Below, piece by piece: positions 22,487-34,898 of a stretch of 64,000 nt of DNA. Position 1 is the stretch's first letter, and the number at the start of each line of letters is the position of its first letter. A model generated the notes under the pieces. It was not told the DNA's origin. It did not search any database and was given only the letters and a program-made list of their open reading frames with translations. The position numbers were made by a program, and so were the translations under genes. The DNA is taken from assembly GCA_034440635.1 (NCBI GenBank), contig JAOTON010001271.1, forward strand, positions 806,001 through 870,000, given 5' to 3'. The DNA is from Lepas anatifera. Taxonomy: Eukaryota; Arthropoda; Thecostraca; Lepadidae.

Positions 22487-25200
22487 CGTAGCCAAGGGGG
22501 GTCCTTGGGGTTCGCGGACCTCCTTTGTGCTGACCTTATGCACTGGAAAACACGAGCACTGGTCTCAGGGGCCCCCCTGGGCTTGGTCTCAGGGGGCCCT
22601 CCGAGCTCGATCTCATGCCCCCCGAGGTTGGTCTTAAGGGACCTCCGAGCTTGGTCTCAGGGGGCCCCCAATCTTGGTCTTACGGGCCCCCCGATCTTGG
22701 TCTCAAGGCCCCTCGGTCTCAGGGGCCCCCCGAGCTCGGTCTCAGGGGGGCCCCAAGCTTGGTCTCAGGGAGCGCCCAAGCTTGGTTCTCAAGGGACCTC
22801 CGAACTTGGTCTCAGGGGCCTCCCGAGCTTGGTCTCAGGGGCCCCCGAGCTTGGTCTCACGGGCTTTCCGAGCTTGGTCTCAGGGGCCCCGATCATCGGT
22901 ATTGAGGGCTCCAGAGTACCGAACATTGATCTCGGGGGGGGCCTGAGCTTGGTCTCAGGGGGCCCGAGCTTTAGTCTCACGGGCCTTTCGATCTTGGTCT
23001 CAGGGTCCCCCGAGCTTGGTCTCAGGGTATCCCCGAACTTGGTCTCAGGGACTCCCGAGCTTGGTCTCACGGACCTTTCGATCTTGGTCTCAGGCGGCCC
23101 CCTAGCTTTGTCTCAGGGCCCTCGAGCTTGGTCTCAGGGGCCCCGAGCTTTAGTCTCACGGGCCTTTCGATCTTGGTCTCAGGGTCCCCCGAGCTTGGTC
23201 TCAGGGTATCCCCGAACTTGGTCTCAGGGACTCCCGAGCTTGGTCTCACGGACCTTTCGATCTTGGTCTAAGGCGGCCCCTTAGCTTGGTCTCAGGGACC
23301 CCCGAGCTTAGTCTCAGGGGCCTTTCTATCTGGGCCCTCCGAGTTTGGTCTCAAGGGCCCCCGAGCCTGGTCTCACTGACCTTCCGAGCTTGGTCTCAGG
23401 GGGACCCCGATCATCGGTATTGAGGGCTCCAGAGTACCGAACATTGATCTCAGGGGCCCCTGAGCTCGGTCTCAAGGGCCCCCGAGCTTGGTCTCAGGCC
23501 CCCCGAGCTTTAGTCTCATGGGCCTTTTGATCTTGGTCTCAGGGGGCCCCGAGCTTAATGTCACGGTACGGGGGGGCTCCGAATGTTGATCTGGGGGCCC
23601 CCTGAACAACGGTGTCGAGTTACTCCTGAGAAAAGCGCAAGCATGGGCCTAAGGGTGCCCACGAACCTGATCTAAGTGGAACCCCGAGCTTACTCTTAGG
23701 AGCCCTGCCATCAGTATCCAGGGGCTCCGGAGTATTGGTATCGGGGGGGGGAAGCAATGCTTTCAGGGGCCTCCAAGTGCTGATCTCGGCGGCCCCCCGA
23801 ATGTGTGGATGCAGTGTCGTAGCCAAGGGGCTCTAGGAGTCCGAGGACCCCCCTTTGGGCCAATCTGAACCACTGCAAAGCATTCTCGGATCACGGGCCC
23901 CCAAAATCAGCCTCAGAAGCCCCTGAAGATTCGTTCTCAGGGCGTCCCGAGTCGGCCTCAGGGCCCCGCCCTGAGGGTCAGTCTCAAGACTCCCAAAAGT
24001 ATATTTCAGGGGGTCCCTGAGAGTTAGTCTCAGGGGATCCCGAAAGTCGGTCTCAGGGGCCCCGAGAGTCGGTTTCAGGGGGCCGAGCTCGTCCCAGTGT
24101 CCCCCAGAGAGTGGTTCTCGGGGCCCCGCGACAGTCTATTTCAGGGGGCTCCATGAGAGTCAGTCTCAGAGAACCCCAAGAGTCGGTCAAGGGGACCCCG
24201 AGAGTCAGTCTTAGAGGACCCCCGATATTCGGTCCCATAGTCTTACGGGCGTCTCTCTCAGGAGTCAATATTTATTTTCAGGTGGCCCTGAGAGTTAATC
24301 TGGGGGTCCGAGAGTTGGTCTCATTTGATCCGCAGAGTGCTGATCTCAGGAGGCCCCCGAGGGATAATCTTGGGAACCCTCGAGATTTAGCCTGAGGCTG
24401 TGCCCCCCCTAGTTGTTGCATAAGAGGCCAGGAGAGTCAATCTCAGGGAGCACCTAAAAGTTAGTCTCAGAGTGCTCCCGGGAGCTAGTCTTCGGTTCGT
24501 CCCAGAGCTAATTTTGGGGCTTTGAGAGTAATTCCCAGATGTGCTCCCGAATTTTGGTCTTACGGCCCCGAGTTATCCTTAGGCCTCTGAGGCATAATCT
24601 GGGTTTCCGAGAGGCAGTCTCAGGAGTGCCGTGCCAAATACTCAGTCTCAGAGGTGCTTCCACGCCTCCCTCCTCGAGTGTTAGTCTCAGGGGGCGCCCC
24701 AGGGTTAGTCTCAGAGGGCTGTCGGAAGTCATTCCCAGCCCCCCGCCCCACCCCAGAGACAGTCTCAGGGGACCCACAAGAGCTAATCTGGATGGCCCCG
24801 AGAGTCAGTCTCAGCCCCCCCTCCCCCAAAGCAAATCTGGGGGGCCCGATAAAAAGGCCCAGAGGTGCTGCCGATAACTAATCTAGGGAGCCCCGAGAGG
24901 TTCTCAGGAGTCCATAATTTTGGTCAAGAGGCGCTGTGAATCACTATCAGAGATTCCCTGAGATTTAATCGGGAGAGGGGCCGGAAATTAACCTTGTGAG
25001 TAGCGCCAAGTGTTGGTCTTAGGCGGTCCCAGAGCTAGTCTCAGGTCCCCCAAGAACTGATCTCAGAAGCCCGAGTTATTTTCAGAGGACCTTTCAGTTC
25101 TAGTGTAAGGGGGACCGGAGAACTAATCTCAGAGATTCGACAATTAGTCTCACGAGGTCTCCAGGAGTTAGTCTCAGGGGTCCCCTGAACCCTATTTCCG
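22487..25200. repeat. Degenerate GGTCTCAGGGGCCCC minisatellite array
   Basis: Tandem units of about 22-24 bp, consensus CGAGCTTGGTCTCAGGGGCC, fill the region and grow more diverged after 23.8 kb (GAGAGTCGGTCTCAGGGG type). Higher-order copies exist: the block at 22965-23118 recurs at 23144-23297, and the gatcatcggtattgagggct block at 22888 recurs at 23408. Both halves open with a related 'gcagtggcgtagccaagggg' leader (22481 and 23811). The 259-codon frame within it is a by-product of the repeat. Confidence 0.9.
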
Positions 25201-25214
25201 TCAGGCTCCCGGCT

Positions 25215-26411
25215 ACCCCTATTTCGGCAAGGGGGGCAATATCGGCCCCCTAAGATCTCGTAATCTAACCGGCCGGTTTTGAAAATTCAAAGTGCCATTG
25301 ATTCCTCTGCTGCTAAACTTTATTTTGAAAAAGAAAATTTCAAAATTTTTATTTTTTAGGAGAAGGTCGTGCAAAATATACAATTTTTGTGTATTTTTAG
25401 ATTTTCCATAACCCTTGTCTCTGTTGTACGATTTTCACAAAACTAGTTCAGATTTACAAATAATTGACCCAAAATTTTTATATACTGAGTTAAGCAAAAA
25501 TTCGAAATTCAATGGCAGTTCCAGAACCAGGACTATGAGGGGAAATATATACAACTTAAGTTTTTGTTACGCGGATTAGAAGCCGTCATATACTGCTTGG
25601 CATCTTTGACACATAAATAAATGAGAAAAAGTGAAAAACTCATCAGGGCGGATGCAGTAAGGTAAAACAGTGGGGTAAAATACATACCAACAATATGCGA
25701 ATGGTATGCATGAGTATATTAGTCCCTTGACTAGTTGAAATTTAATTTCTGATAATTTTTACCCTCCCATGGCAGCTCTGGGAAAGGGGGTGACATAGGC
25801 GGATCAAGGACTCGTCGTGGGGGTGGGGGTGATTGGAAACACATTTTCAATATACAACGATATTGAGTCGCGGCGGTGATACTGGCTGGGAATATACATT
25901 TTGAAAATTTGAAGTGACTGGATACGCCTCTGGTAATCTAGAATTGGGTTATAACTATTTTGAATTTTCATATACCCAATTGTATTCGCCCTGGCACGGC
26001 TGTAAGCAGTCTTCTCACTTACTAACGTTTAGTCCTTCTTGATAACATTCCCCCATTTTCAACTGCTGTAACCGCCCCTGATGAATACAAATAGTGACAA
26101 TTGTGAATGCACTATCATCTCACATAAAAAATGATATAATAAAACCATATGACTGGTATCAGGATCAGCAGAGACGGCTTCCTTTTACAAAAACCCATCG
26201 CATAGATAATACTTGGTGTGTGGATAGAACCTTCCCAAAACCCAGCCATAGCTCCGCCCCTGGTAAATATATAATCTCGAAAATTTCAGAAAACCTGCCT
26301 GTGCTAGTTTTAGGAAAAGTCAGGAAGTTTCAAAGTTCTATCGCAAGCCGTTTTGGAGATATTCTCGAAAACCTGAAGGGGGACAATATTAGCCCCCTGC
26401 CGGAAATAGGT
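25215..26411. mobile_element. Inverted-repeat element (family F) inserted in the satellite
   Basis: The left end is ACCCCTATTTCGGCAAGGGG with gggcaatatcgg. The right end, read inward on the other strand, is CACCTATTTCCGGCAGGGGG with ctaatattg. The satellite resumes directly to the right. The interior is AT-rich without a protein. A second copy of its right end lies at 38205-38385. I could not fix a target duplication. Confidence 0.55.
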
Positions 26412-26690
26412 GAAACTGCCCTCAGGTGTCCCCAAAAGCTAGTCTCAGCGAGCACTCCTCTCCTTCCTCCCACCTCCCGTCAAAGTTATCCTCAGGGCCC
26501 CAAAAGAGTAAGTTCCAGGGAGTCCCAGTATGTAGTCTCATGATACCCCCAAATGCTGATTTTGGGCGACGTAAGTGCTGATTTGCGGGAAAAGTGTTGT
26601 TTTCGGGGGTCCCAGATACTGGTTTCGGCGCCGTGTCAAGTGCTAGGCCCCTTGAGATCTCTGCTCGACCCAGGGGTCGGGGGGGGCGGG
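26412..26690. repeat. Continuation of the GTCTCAGGGG satellite
   Basis: Units such as ctagtctcagcg and agtctcatga resume after the family F insert and fade by about 26.69 kb. This supports one original array split by insertion. Confidence 0.6.
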
Positions 26691-26764
26691 GGCCTATGTA
26701 CCATTGACTTTTAAACCCATTTCTTTCCAGTCAATGTCATAGGGTTAGCGTTAAAATTTCTGTT

Positions 26765-27783
26765 TTAACACGTGCCCTGCGGGGGACGAAATTCACCCCT
26801 TCCTGGTTTTCCCCGGATAACGCAAAAACGAAGAGATGCAGAACAACAAAACTTATACTACCTTATCCCTAATTGATTTGACACATCTGACCAATTTTTT
26901 CAGTTAAGGTCATGTCAGACAAAGGAGCTATTCAAGGTCAAGTGACTCGACCTCAAAACCTAAAATCACGAGTTTGAAGCGGCACCCAGGGAACATCAGC
27001 GAACCGATCCATTTGAAACTTCCACAATATGATAAGGTCATTAGTGTCTACAAATCTGCTATCTCACAATTTTGATATTGTTGACCTAAGGTGGGGTCAA
27101 TTTTTTGGTCACCCCATTATAAGTCTATGGTGAAAAATAGAATGGGGTCGTTTTCATTACATACTGGATAGATAAAGCTGAAACTCCTCAAGCCTACTAT
27201 TCTTACCCCGTTCTTGACCATTAAGTTGAGTTTTTGAGCATCTGACCTTTCAAAGGTCATGTCAGGTCACGGGAGCATAGAGTGATTGTTTTGCCAATAA
27301 CTTCTCACTGAATTGAGATAAAGCTCCCATTTTGCCTGCATTGTGTTTATTTTGTCACGGGGAGTCGATTGATAAGCAACATGACCATACCAGGTCACTC
27401 TGTGACCCTGATCTAGCTCGAGGTCAGGTCATTTGCAATATTTGACCTAGCAAGGTCATATTTTGCATCATTCGATGCGCCACGATGAGAGAAATCCAAT
27501 GATGCGTAAACATTTGCTCTAGCTCCCCTGATGACAGATCTAGAGAGAGAAACGGACACTGCTCTGTTGTAAGCCTGTGGAACCTGCTTTGACCTATGCT
27601 GACCTCAATTTTGACCTGACATAAAAATTATTTATATAAAAACTCTTCGTCTTGTCAAGAGCTTTCAAACACCTCCCGTAATTTTCTTTTAGCTTTCGTG
27701 GAGAATGACATACGGAGGGGGGCGAAAAGCGCCTCTCCCAGCGGGGCGCGTCATGCCAGGGACCCCAGCGGGGCGCGTGTTAA
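26765..27783 (-). mobile_element. TTAA family A element, copy A3 (reverse)
   Basis: It is 1019 bp with TTAA at 26765 and 27780. The right end shows the double cgccccgctgggg block (accccagcggggcgcgtgtt) and the left end ttaacacgtgccctgcgggg. The interior is collinear with A1 and A2 in reverse, including aggtcatgtcaggtcacggg. No protein. Confidence 0.86.
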
Positions 27784-27841
27784 GAGGGGGGGCACTGCGC
27801 CCAGATTCCCCCTCCACTTCCGCCGCCAGTGAGACCTGTAT

Positions 27842-27967
27842 ATGTTAGAAAGTGTGCAAAGGCGGTTGGTGAAGCATATCGAAGGCTTAAGCTCTCTGAG
27901 CTATGCTGACAGGCCAAAGACACTCAGCTGTTTTCTGCACAAGGCGGCCTTGTACCTTCTGACATGA
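27842..27967 (+). pseudogene. Short non-LTR RT C-terminal fragment
   Basis: The frame reads MLESVQRRLVKHIEGLSSLS, then YADRPKTLSCF, ending at TGA. This matches the conserved segment after the RT thumb in CR1/Jockey-like LINEs (LE-VQRR-TK-I-GL--LSY-DRLK-L). Only 41 codons remain. It abuts copy A3 of family A. Confidence 0.7.
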
Positions 27968-28119
27968 TGCACTGTTGGAAAGTTGTTCAATGAAATATAG
28001 ATTTTGTATTTCACTTGTGAATTTCTTTTAAGTCTGCACTAATTATTTCCCTCAGGGACATTGTTACAAAATAGCTTTCCCAGCTAGTAGTTCGATGTTA
28101 GAAAGCGTACGTTTTCGGT

Positions 28120-28970
28120 CCGCTTGGGGTAACCCGGGGTAAAGTGTGGTAAACCCGGGGTAACCCGGCACCGAGTAGGCTCTTTTCGTACACACCACCA
28201 CCTGGAGGGTAGGGTGCGATCGGACCCCCTACGATCTCGGAAACCGGAAGTGACACGGAAAGAGATTGAAACGGCGCTGGAACGCTACTGGAAGTCTTTT
28301 ATTCCGGGTTTGAACCATGGGTTGAATATTGGCTAAACATCTTTTTTTCGGGGGGTTTCGCCGATACTGCACTAAGGAAAATATTTAAGTCATTAATGTG
28401 TTCGTCTTGAGCCAAGGGTTCAAATAATATGAAACATGACCTGAGGTCACGGTCAAATAATGACCTTTCAAGGTCATGCTGAAAATCATTCAAACTTTCG
28501 GGTCATGCTTATTACTATGATACAAAATTTAAGACTGTATCTCGCTGCGCTCAAAAATTATAGACACAAACAATTAAAAAAACCGTGACCTTTGGATAAC
28601 TCTGTCGAACTCGGTAATGGTCTTACTTCAAAATGGATGATATCGTGTAGATTTTTCGTTTCGAAAAAAATTTTCGAATGATTTTTAGAAACTTGGTTCA
28701 GCTCTTCTAAAAGTCAAATTGCACTCTGTTTTTTAGCTTTATTTTAGAAGAACAGAATCACCTTTCATTGGCTTAGAAATGACGTTACAACTCATTGACC
28801 TGACCTGACCTGATATAAGTATTTGGAGTTATCGAATTAATGACCCTAGAGACCTGAAAAGTGACACGCGTCTCATTTGAATGGGCTCGGAATAATTCGC
28901 CAAAAACCGAAAGGGGAGGGGTCTGATTGGACCCCGCAGGCGGCGATGGGCTAATTATTGGAGTCTTGGA
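28120..28970. repeat. Diverged GGTCA-rich element
   Basis: The left part has ggtaacccggggtaaa motifs and gatcggaccccctacgatctcgg. The right part has ctgattggaccccgcaggcg. Between them lie gacctgaggtcacggtcaaa and aaggtcatgctgaaaatcat. The layout (terminal GC-rich inverted segments, GGTCA interior) resembles families A-D, but the ends do not align well and no TTAA is clear. Confidence 0.4.
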
Positions 28971-30873
28971 ATAACCACGGCGCCAGTGATTAGCACTCGA
29001 TAGTTCTAAAAAATAAGCATAACTCTAGCCGCTCATTTGAAGTACTTATGCTCTATCTCGCTTTAGGACTGGCGCGTCAGTAAATCTGTTTTTTTTTCTC
29101 AGCGGATCCATTCTTCCTTTCTCTGCGCCGAAGGAAAATAACCAGGTAAGCATACCCAGGTGCCCAGATCCGTCGCTTCTGCCGTTATGGTCAGTCTTTT
29201 TGCATGCGAAGATCATCAAGTTAAGGACACTGCTGGAGAAAATATGAAAGCTTTTATTAGAGCAAGAAAATACATATTTTTCCTCAGTGAAGTATCGGAA
29301 GCTCCCTCACGAAAAACAATATTTTGCCTCATTATTCGAGCCATTAGGCACGAGAGTCGGTGAGAAGGCTATTTCTTCAATGCCGATATACATATCCATG
29401 ATCGTCAGGTGGCTGTGCATTCAGGCATCAGCGTTGCCTATTGGCGTAATTTGTCTACCATCCACAACATTCTTCTGACACAGTTTCTGGTTATTTGCAA
29501 CATCAGTCACGTCTGCCTGCTGGTGCCGTCAATTTTCCAGAGGCGTGATTCTGCACAGCCTGGCGCTGGAGTAGGTCTGAGTCAGGACCGTGCGACAAGG
29601 TGGTAGTTCTGTTTCTTTCTTTCTTCAAGTCTTGCTGCCTCAGCAGCATCGGCAGCGGTCCGGAGAAAAACTCACGTGGCCCTCTGATTAGCCAATCAGA
29701 ACCAATCAGCGGGCCTTCATTAGTCTTCCCGGCCCGGAACAACGTGGGCGGTACGCGGGTGGCCAGGCAAGACAGGGGCGGTCTCAGAAAATACTCATCA
29801 CCCCGTGGCAAATTTCACTCGAGGAATGTTGGCTGCATTCATTGTGAATGCGTTTTGTTTAGGCGGCTGCTTCAAAGGGGAGGAATTTATATAGTTGAAG
29901 CTGAAATCAAATTGAGAGTTGGAGCAGAAGTGGGGACATTGATGCGATTTTAGAATATTGTACCTGAGAGGCATGACCCTCAGCTGTTTCGAGGAAGGGC
30001 ATTTTAACATCAATAGAGTTCTTGTAGAAGCCAGTGTGTAAGACTGACCTCCACAACCTCCTGACTGCCATCACGGCGAAGACATGGGTTTGCTTCTGCT
30101 CTGGCCAGGTCGCAACTCTGCACCGACAACCGAGCCAATATTGGCGTGCGCCGTTCCCGCCATTTGTGGCAGGCCTATGAAGGATTGACTCATTAACTGT
30201 CAGACGTCGTCCAGAACAAATGTGCTCCCTTGGGAGTAGTTCCGCTCCCAAGATTTCTTCTCCGAGATCTTTTCCGGAGAAACTTTTGTGAGAAACTCTC
30301 GCAAGTGTCGCAGTTCAGAATACGAAATCTAATAGTGAATGTCGTTCTTCTCGCCCGTTCTCTGGATCCAATGTGTTGCAGGGATACATTAGTGAAAAAC
30401 TTCATGTTGCACAGGAAAGCATCCTGGACATCAATCTAACAACATTCAATGTTGAATCTATCTAAGGTTATATGTACAATGTACAACATTGTACATGGAA
30501 TCTTATATATATATATACTTATACTCCTCTTCATTTTTGACGAATTCAAGAAAAACTAAATACATCAGCTGAATTGGATATGTAACAAACCATAACTCAA
30601 AAGAAATATTGATCTAAAATAAGACACACAAAATACAGGAGATTCAGAATTTTTGTTCTGTAGCGTACTGTCAAATACATATGGCATAGGGATAGAGCAT
30701 CAAGAACCAGGGAAATGGGGAATAAGAATTTGCAGCTGTTTTTCTTCAAGTATTATAATTTTCATTTCTATTTTGTGTTGCTCTAGGGGAGCAAGGCAAG
30801 GAAATTAATGTTTTTGCAGAAATCATACCCACAAATAGCTCCATACACCAAGCCTAGAACATAAGCTATATCT

Positions 30874-30875
<2 letters not shown>
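28971..30875. other. No gene established; CCAAT pair near 29.7 kb
   Basis: At 29686-29712 two CCAAT boxes stand side by side (attagccaatcagaaccaat), with GC-rich sequence to the right, as in many animal promoters. Frames of 65-117 codons on both strands (29.1-30.4 kb) have no recognizable domain. The sequence is less repeat-like than its surroundings and may hold exons I cannot identify. Confidence 0.3.

Positions 30876-30930
<55 letters not shown>
30876..30930. repeat. (AT)n microsatellite
   Basis: About 27 uninterrupted AT units. Confidence 0.97.
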
Positions 30931-30932
<2 letters not shown>

Positions 30933-33350
30933 CTATCACCATATGATAGTAATTGATAAAAGCTTTTGGCTCGAAAGGCAGACAAAAAACCGATCTCTGA
31001 CTTTAAGAAAAGAACAGTACCTAATTGTTGTGAAGATACTTAAAATTAAGAAGAATGGAAGTTAAGAAAGGACAAAAGAAATGAACGAATACATTATCTT
31101 TATGAAAACTAGAAAATCATACGGAAACTCCTTAATTTTTAACAAGCACCGCATTTGGGCGAACTTAAAAACACCCTGCACCTGGCAGATTATCATGTAT
31201 TACACACACTTCCACACTAATGAGGTGGCTTTTAAAGTGTTGTCGCGATGAGTATGAAGTGATGATAAGCTATGGAAGGAGATGGCAAGGATGAGGAAAG
31301 GTGAAGATAAAGAGGATGGGATTCTACCTGCAGGGGTCGCTGCACCCACAGGCGCATGCGCTCACAGCCTCCAGGTAGAGTAAGGATAAGGATTAGGTAC
31401 CGGTAAAAAAACACACACAGACACAAGCGCACACACACTTCGAACATTTAAACTATAGTAAAATAAGATTGAAAATGTTTAATTCTTCGGCTTCGTGTTC
31501 ATTTCGTCTTCGAGCTGATACATTTTGCTGTTTGTGCTCCATCTTGTCTGTGAAAGCGAAGAGTTGACTTCTTCTTGCTTCACTGATGTTCAATGGTTAC
31601 GTTTTTTTTATTTTCTTTAATCTCCGGTGTTGATGTTCTGTTTCACAAAACTTGGTTTTTTCTTGTTCTCTAAAATTAGTCATCCTGAAATATTTTGATG
31701 TTCCCGCTGCAGAAACTTTTTTCTTGAAGGAGCTCACAAAAACACGTGAAACGCAACACAAAATCAAGGAGAAAGATTAGCGACGAAAAGAGGATAGTAG
31801 CAAGCGATTCTTTACTTTATAGTGAAGGCTTTATAGTAGGTACTTTATTACTTTATAGGAGAGTGCAGGCCTTTAAATGTAGGCCTTTAAATGTGGGTGA
31901 CGCTCCCTCTAAAAAATGGCAACCTCTATTTTGGACTTTTCGTTTGTGACGTAGCGTTGCTTCGGGTGGGCCGCCCATTCTTCATGAGAATCGACTCCGG
32001 ATCGTGGGTGTTTTACGGTTTCAGATGCATCTGGCGGGGTGACCCAGATTTATTACCCCACGTCCTAAAAACAGTATTATTGCCCTACGCACTTCCCTGT
32101 AGCCCGTTTCACAATGTGCGACATGCGTTGTCACTCGGCGATCGTACGTCTCCCTGGTGAATGCCATTTGGGTGCCATTTTGGCTGGCTAAGCCGACCTG
32201 ATAGTAGGCCAAAAATGATAATTTACTTCTTATTCTTATCTTCTTCTAGCTTGCACCAGAGACGGTCGAGGCGAAGGAAAATTAGCACATAATTTAGCCA
32301 AAATAATGTATCTTTCACCAGTAAGGTATCATTGCTGATTTTGAATTAGAACAGGAGCATTTTTAAATTTTCTAAGAGCACGGAAAACACTTCCATTCCT
32401 TGTCGCTGAAAGAACTGAACAGATATGACCAGGATCATGCAAGTACTACCAAGAAGACAAACCAGACATGATGAAGTGTATGACCGGATTTAGGATTTCC
32501 ACTATTCCGTACGAGATGCCAAGCACTGAGAGGAATTTAAATATTTTAACTTGTGCAGCCTGTTAGAGCACCTCGGTACTAACTTTTCTAACAGGTTTTG
32601 CGTTATGCAGTGAAGCATGTGGACGATGTTTCAAACTTTGAAACTAATTCTCTTTGCGTTTGGCTCAGAGTGACAAAAACAGGTTATTAAAGCTCTAATG
32701 AGACTTCAACATTGGTTACCTGTTGACTCAAGGTATGTGTAACAGTGATTCTAGTTCTGGTAAGCTATCGTAAAAGCAGCAACAGCAACTTATAATACTT
32801 CTCAGACTTCTAACAGAGCTATTTTTCAGAATTTCAGATAACCAGTTCTGCTTATTTTGACACCAGCAGTTGGAACTTTGACTTTCTGAGTGCTAGGCAT
32901 GTACCCATGGGCTTCCTTCGATATATACATATACATCATGGGATAGTAAAATCCTCAAGCATAAAATTCGTTGCTTCTTGGACGGTTCTCAAAGCAGTGA
33001 CATAGAACAGAGTAATAAACATTATTATTATCATGGTCGCAGCGAACTGCTATGAACTTGATGATGAAATGTTCTGTAACATTTCAGTTTTAAGGTGTGC
33101 TAAAATATAATGGCTGATGTTCTGCTGTACTGATCAACGACAGAACGTGCAAATTTCCAAAGTGTCGTGGCTGGAAGAGACTGAGACTGCATTCGTTGAA
33201 GCGTTGCAAACATGAACTCCAGGACACGAGACGTCACCCTATTCCCTCTACTCCGACCACGGAGCGTTCTGGGTCACGTTGCGAGACAATCGTATGACGC
33301 ACTCCATTTGTACAGCCTTTCAAAGAAATGCATCTACAAATATTTAAGGT
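30931..33350. other. No gene seen
   Basis: AT-rich unique-looking DNA. Short repeats such as taggcctttaaatg twice near 31.87 kb. Frames under 90 codons without recognizable domains. Confidence 0.5.
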
Positions 33351-33596
33351 GGATCCAGGGGGCAGGGGAACTTCCTCCGATCGATGCTCGACATCCTTTT
33401 AAATGGTCCTGGCGCCCCTTGAAATGTTGATGGCGCCCCCTAAAGTGTCGCTTCCCACCCCACCTGTCCTCAGGTTGCGGTTGTCGGAGCCCCACAACAG
33501 GATTTGACACCCACCTTATACATTTTCCCTCCAAAAGTGGCGTTTCCTGGTCCGGATGCCCCCTAACCATGTCCCCCAATCGAAAATCCTGGATCC
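33351..33596. repeat. MITE-like repeat bounded by GGATCCAGG / CCTGGATCC
   Basis: The ends ggatccaggg and cctggatcc are inverted. The inside reads gcgccccctaaagtgtcgc and tggtccggatgccccc. The latter block recurs at about 47660-47690 (ccctggtccggatgtcccct), and the ccctgaaatg(c/t) block recurs at about 34005 and 47555. It is a dispersed repeat family without coding capacity. Confidence 0.55.
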
Positions 33597-34890
33597 ATCT
33601 ATGTATTGATCCGGTGTATACCCAGCCGAGCGTCTGAACTCGGCTGTCTTTGGAAAGTTACCTCAGTCCGGGAGTTCTGCAGTCATACATCGCAGAACCC
33701 TTCATGAAGCATGCCTGCTCAACTTCCATCTGTTATATCCCAGACAGTATTACACTTTCAGACTGACTGCAGGCCGTTCAAACTTAATGGCTGCCTTTTG
33801 TTTACCCACGATGTGCCTGTCTCAAGCCAGCTGCGCTCTGTGAGGTATTTTATGCCGCGAAGTCATAATGCCAATGACGCATTTTATATTCTGCGAGCAG
33901 TCTTGGACTGCCTGCTGTACCGATCGTTCCTCTCCATGAACGAATCCAGGTACAAAGAAGGCAGGCGCATCCCAGTCGAGACGCTCCTGATTGAGTCTCG
34001 GCAGCCCCTGAAATGCCCTCGAAACCCTCTTGAAACGTGTTCGGCTCCGCGTGAAATTTATATTTCCATCCCACCTCCTCCAAAGGATGTGAGTATTGAC
34101 ACGCCCGTGGTAGGATCTGTCACCCTCGATAGGTCCCACCGCCAAAAATGTGCAGCCCTCTGATCCACATGGCACCCGCTACCCAGGTGCTTTCTCATCG
34201 ACTGGAAATCCTATAACCGTCTATGTGTGGCAATATTCTCATCCTATGTTGAGCGTGACTCTTGTGATCTTTGCTGGCGGCGCCACGGCAAAGATCCGAT
34301 GACTAACGCTACATTTAACCAAGAGAGTACAGCGCCACGTGCGAATAAAACATGGCAATAAAACATACAACGTTACCTCCACCGCCCGGAGGTATATAGC
34401 ACTTATTACACGTTAACCACTCAGCCACAGCATCACTCAGCACTGACACTCAGCAGCCGTCAGGCTGGAAAGCCGACTGCCCAGGCGCACTTATATGGTG
34501 CCGCGCGCGAGAGGTACTGGCTAACGCTCCTGTCTGATATAGTATATACGTCGTCCAAAACTCATAAATAAGTCTCTTTTTCACCGACCGGTTTCAGTTT
34601 ATTTAATTAAACTGTTTTCTAGGTGTTTATAATTCAAATGAGCTCGGGGGTACAAAAATTGTCCTTGAAAAATCTAGTTTGGCATGAGCTATTTATATAA
34701 AGAAACACTTCCATTTAAGCTGTGCTAATTAGACTCGTACAAACACGAGTCACGGCAAACTACATACAATCATGCATAATCACTCGGCAAGATAATCGAG
34801 TTCAAATCATTGGCACTTATCAAACACAGTCATCAGTCAAATCAGTCATCTTTTCAAAACACAACAGCGCAAATCATACACATTGTAACT
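33597..34890. other. No gene established; partial copy of the preceding repeat at 33.99-34.16 kb
   Basis: gcagcccctgaaatgccctc at about 34000 and the gccaccg-type end near 34140 resemble the 33351-33596 repeat. Frames of up to 150 codons overlap on both strands with no domain. The stretch 34.2-34.6 kb is unrecognized. Confidence 0.4.
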
Positions 34891-34898
34891 CACAAATT

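Noticed and set aside
22505..23284. 259-codon plus-strand frame, the longest in the window
   Set aside because: It is entirely made of the GGTCTCAGGGGCCCC satellite. The opposite strand is open over the same repeats, and the peptide is a repeat by-product.
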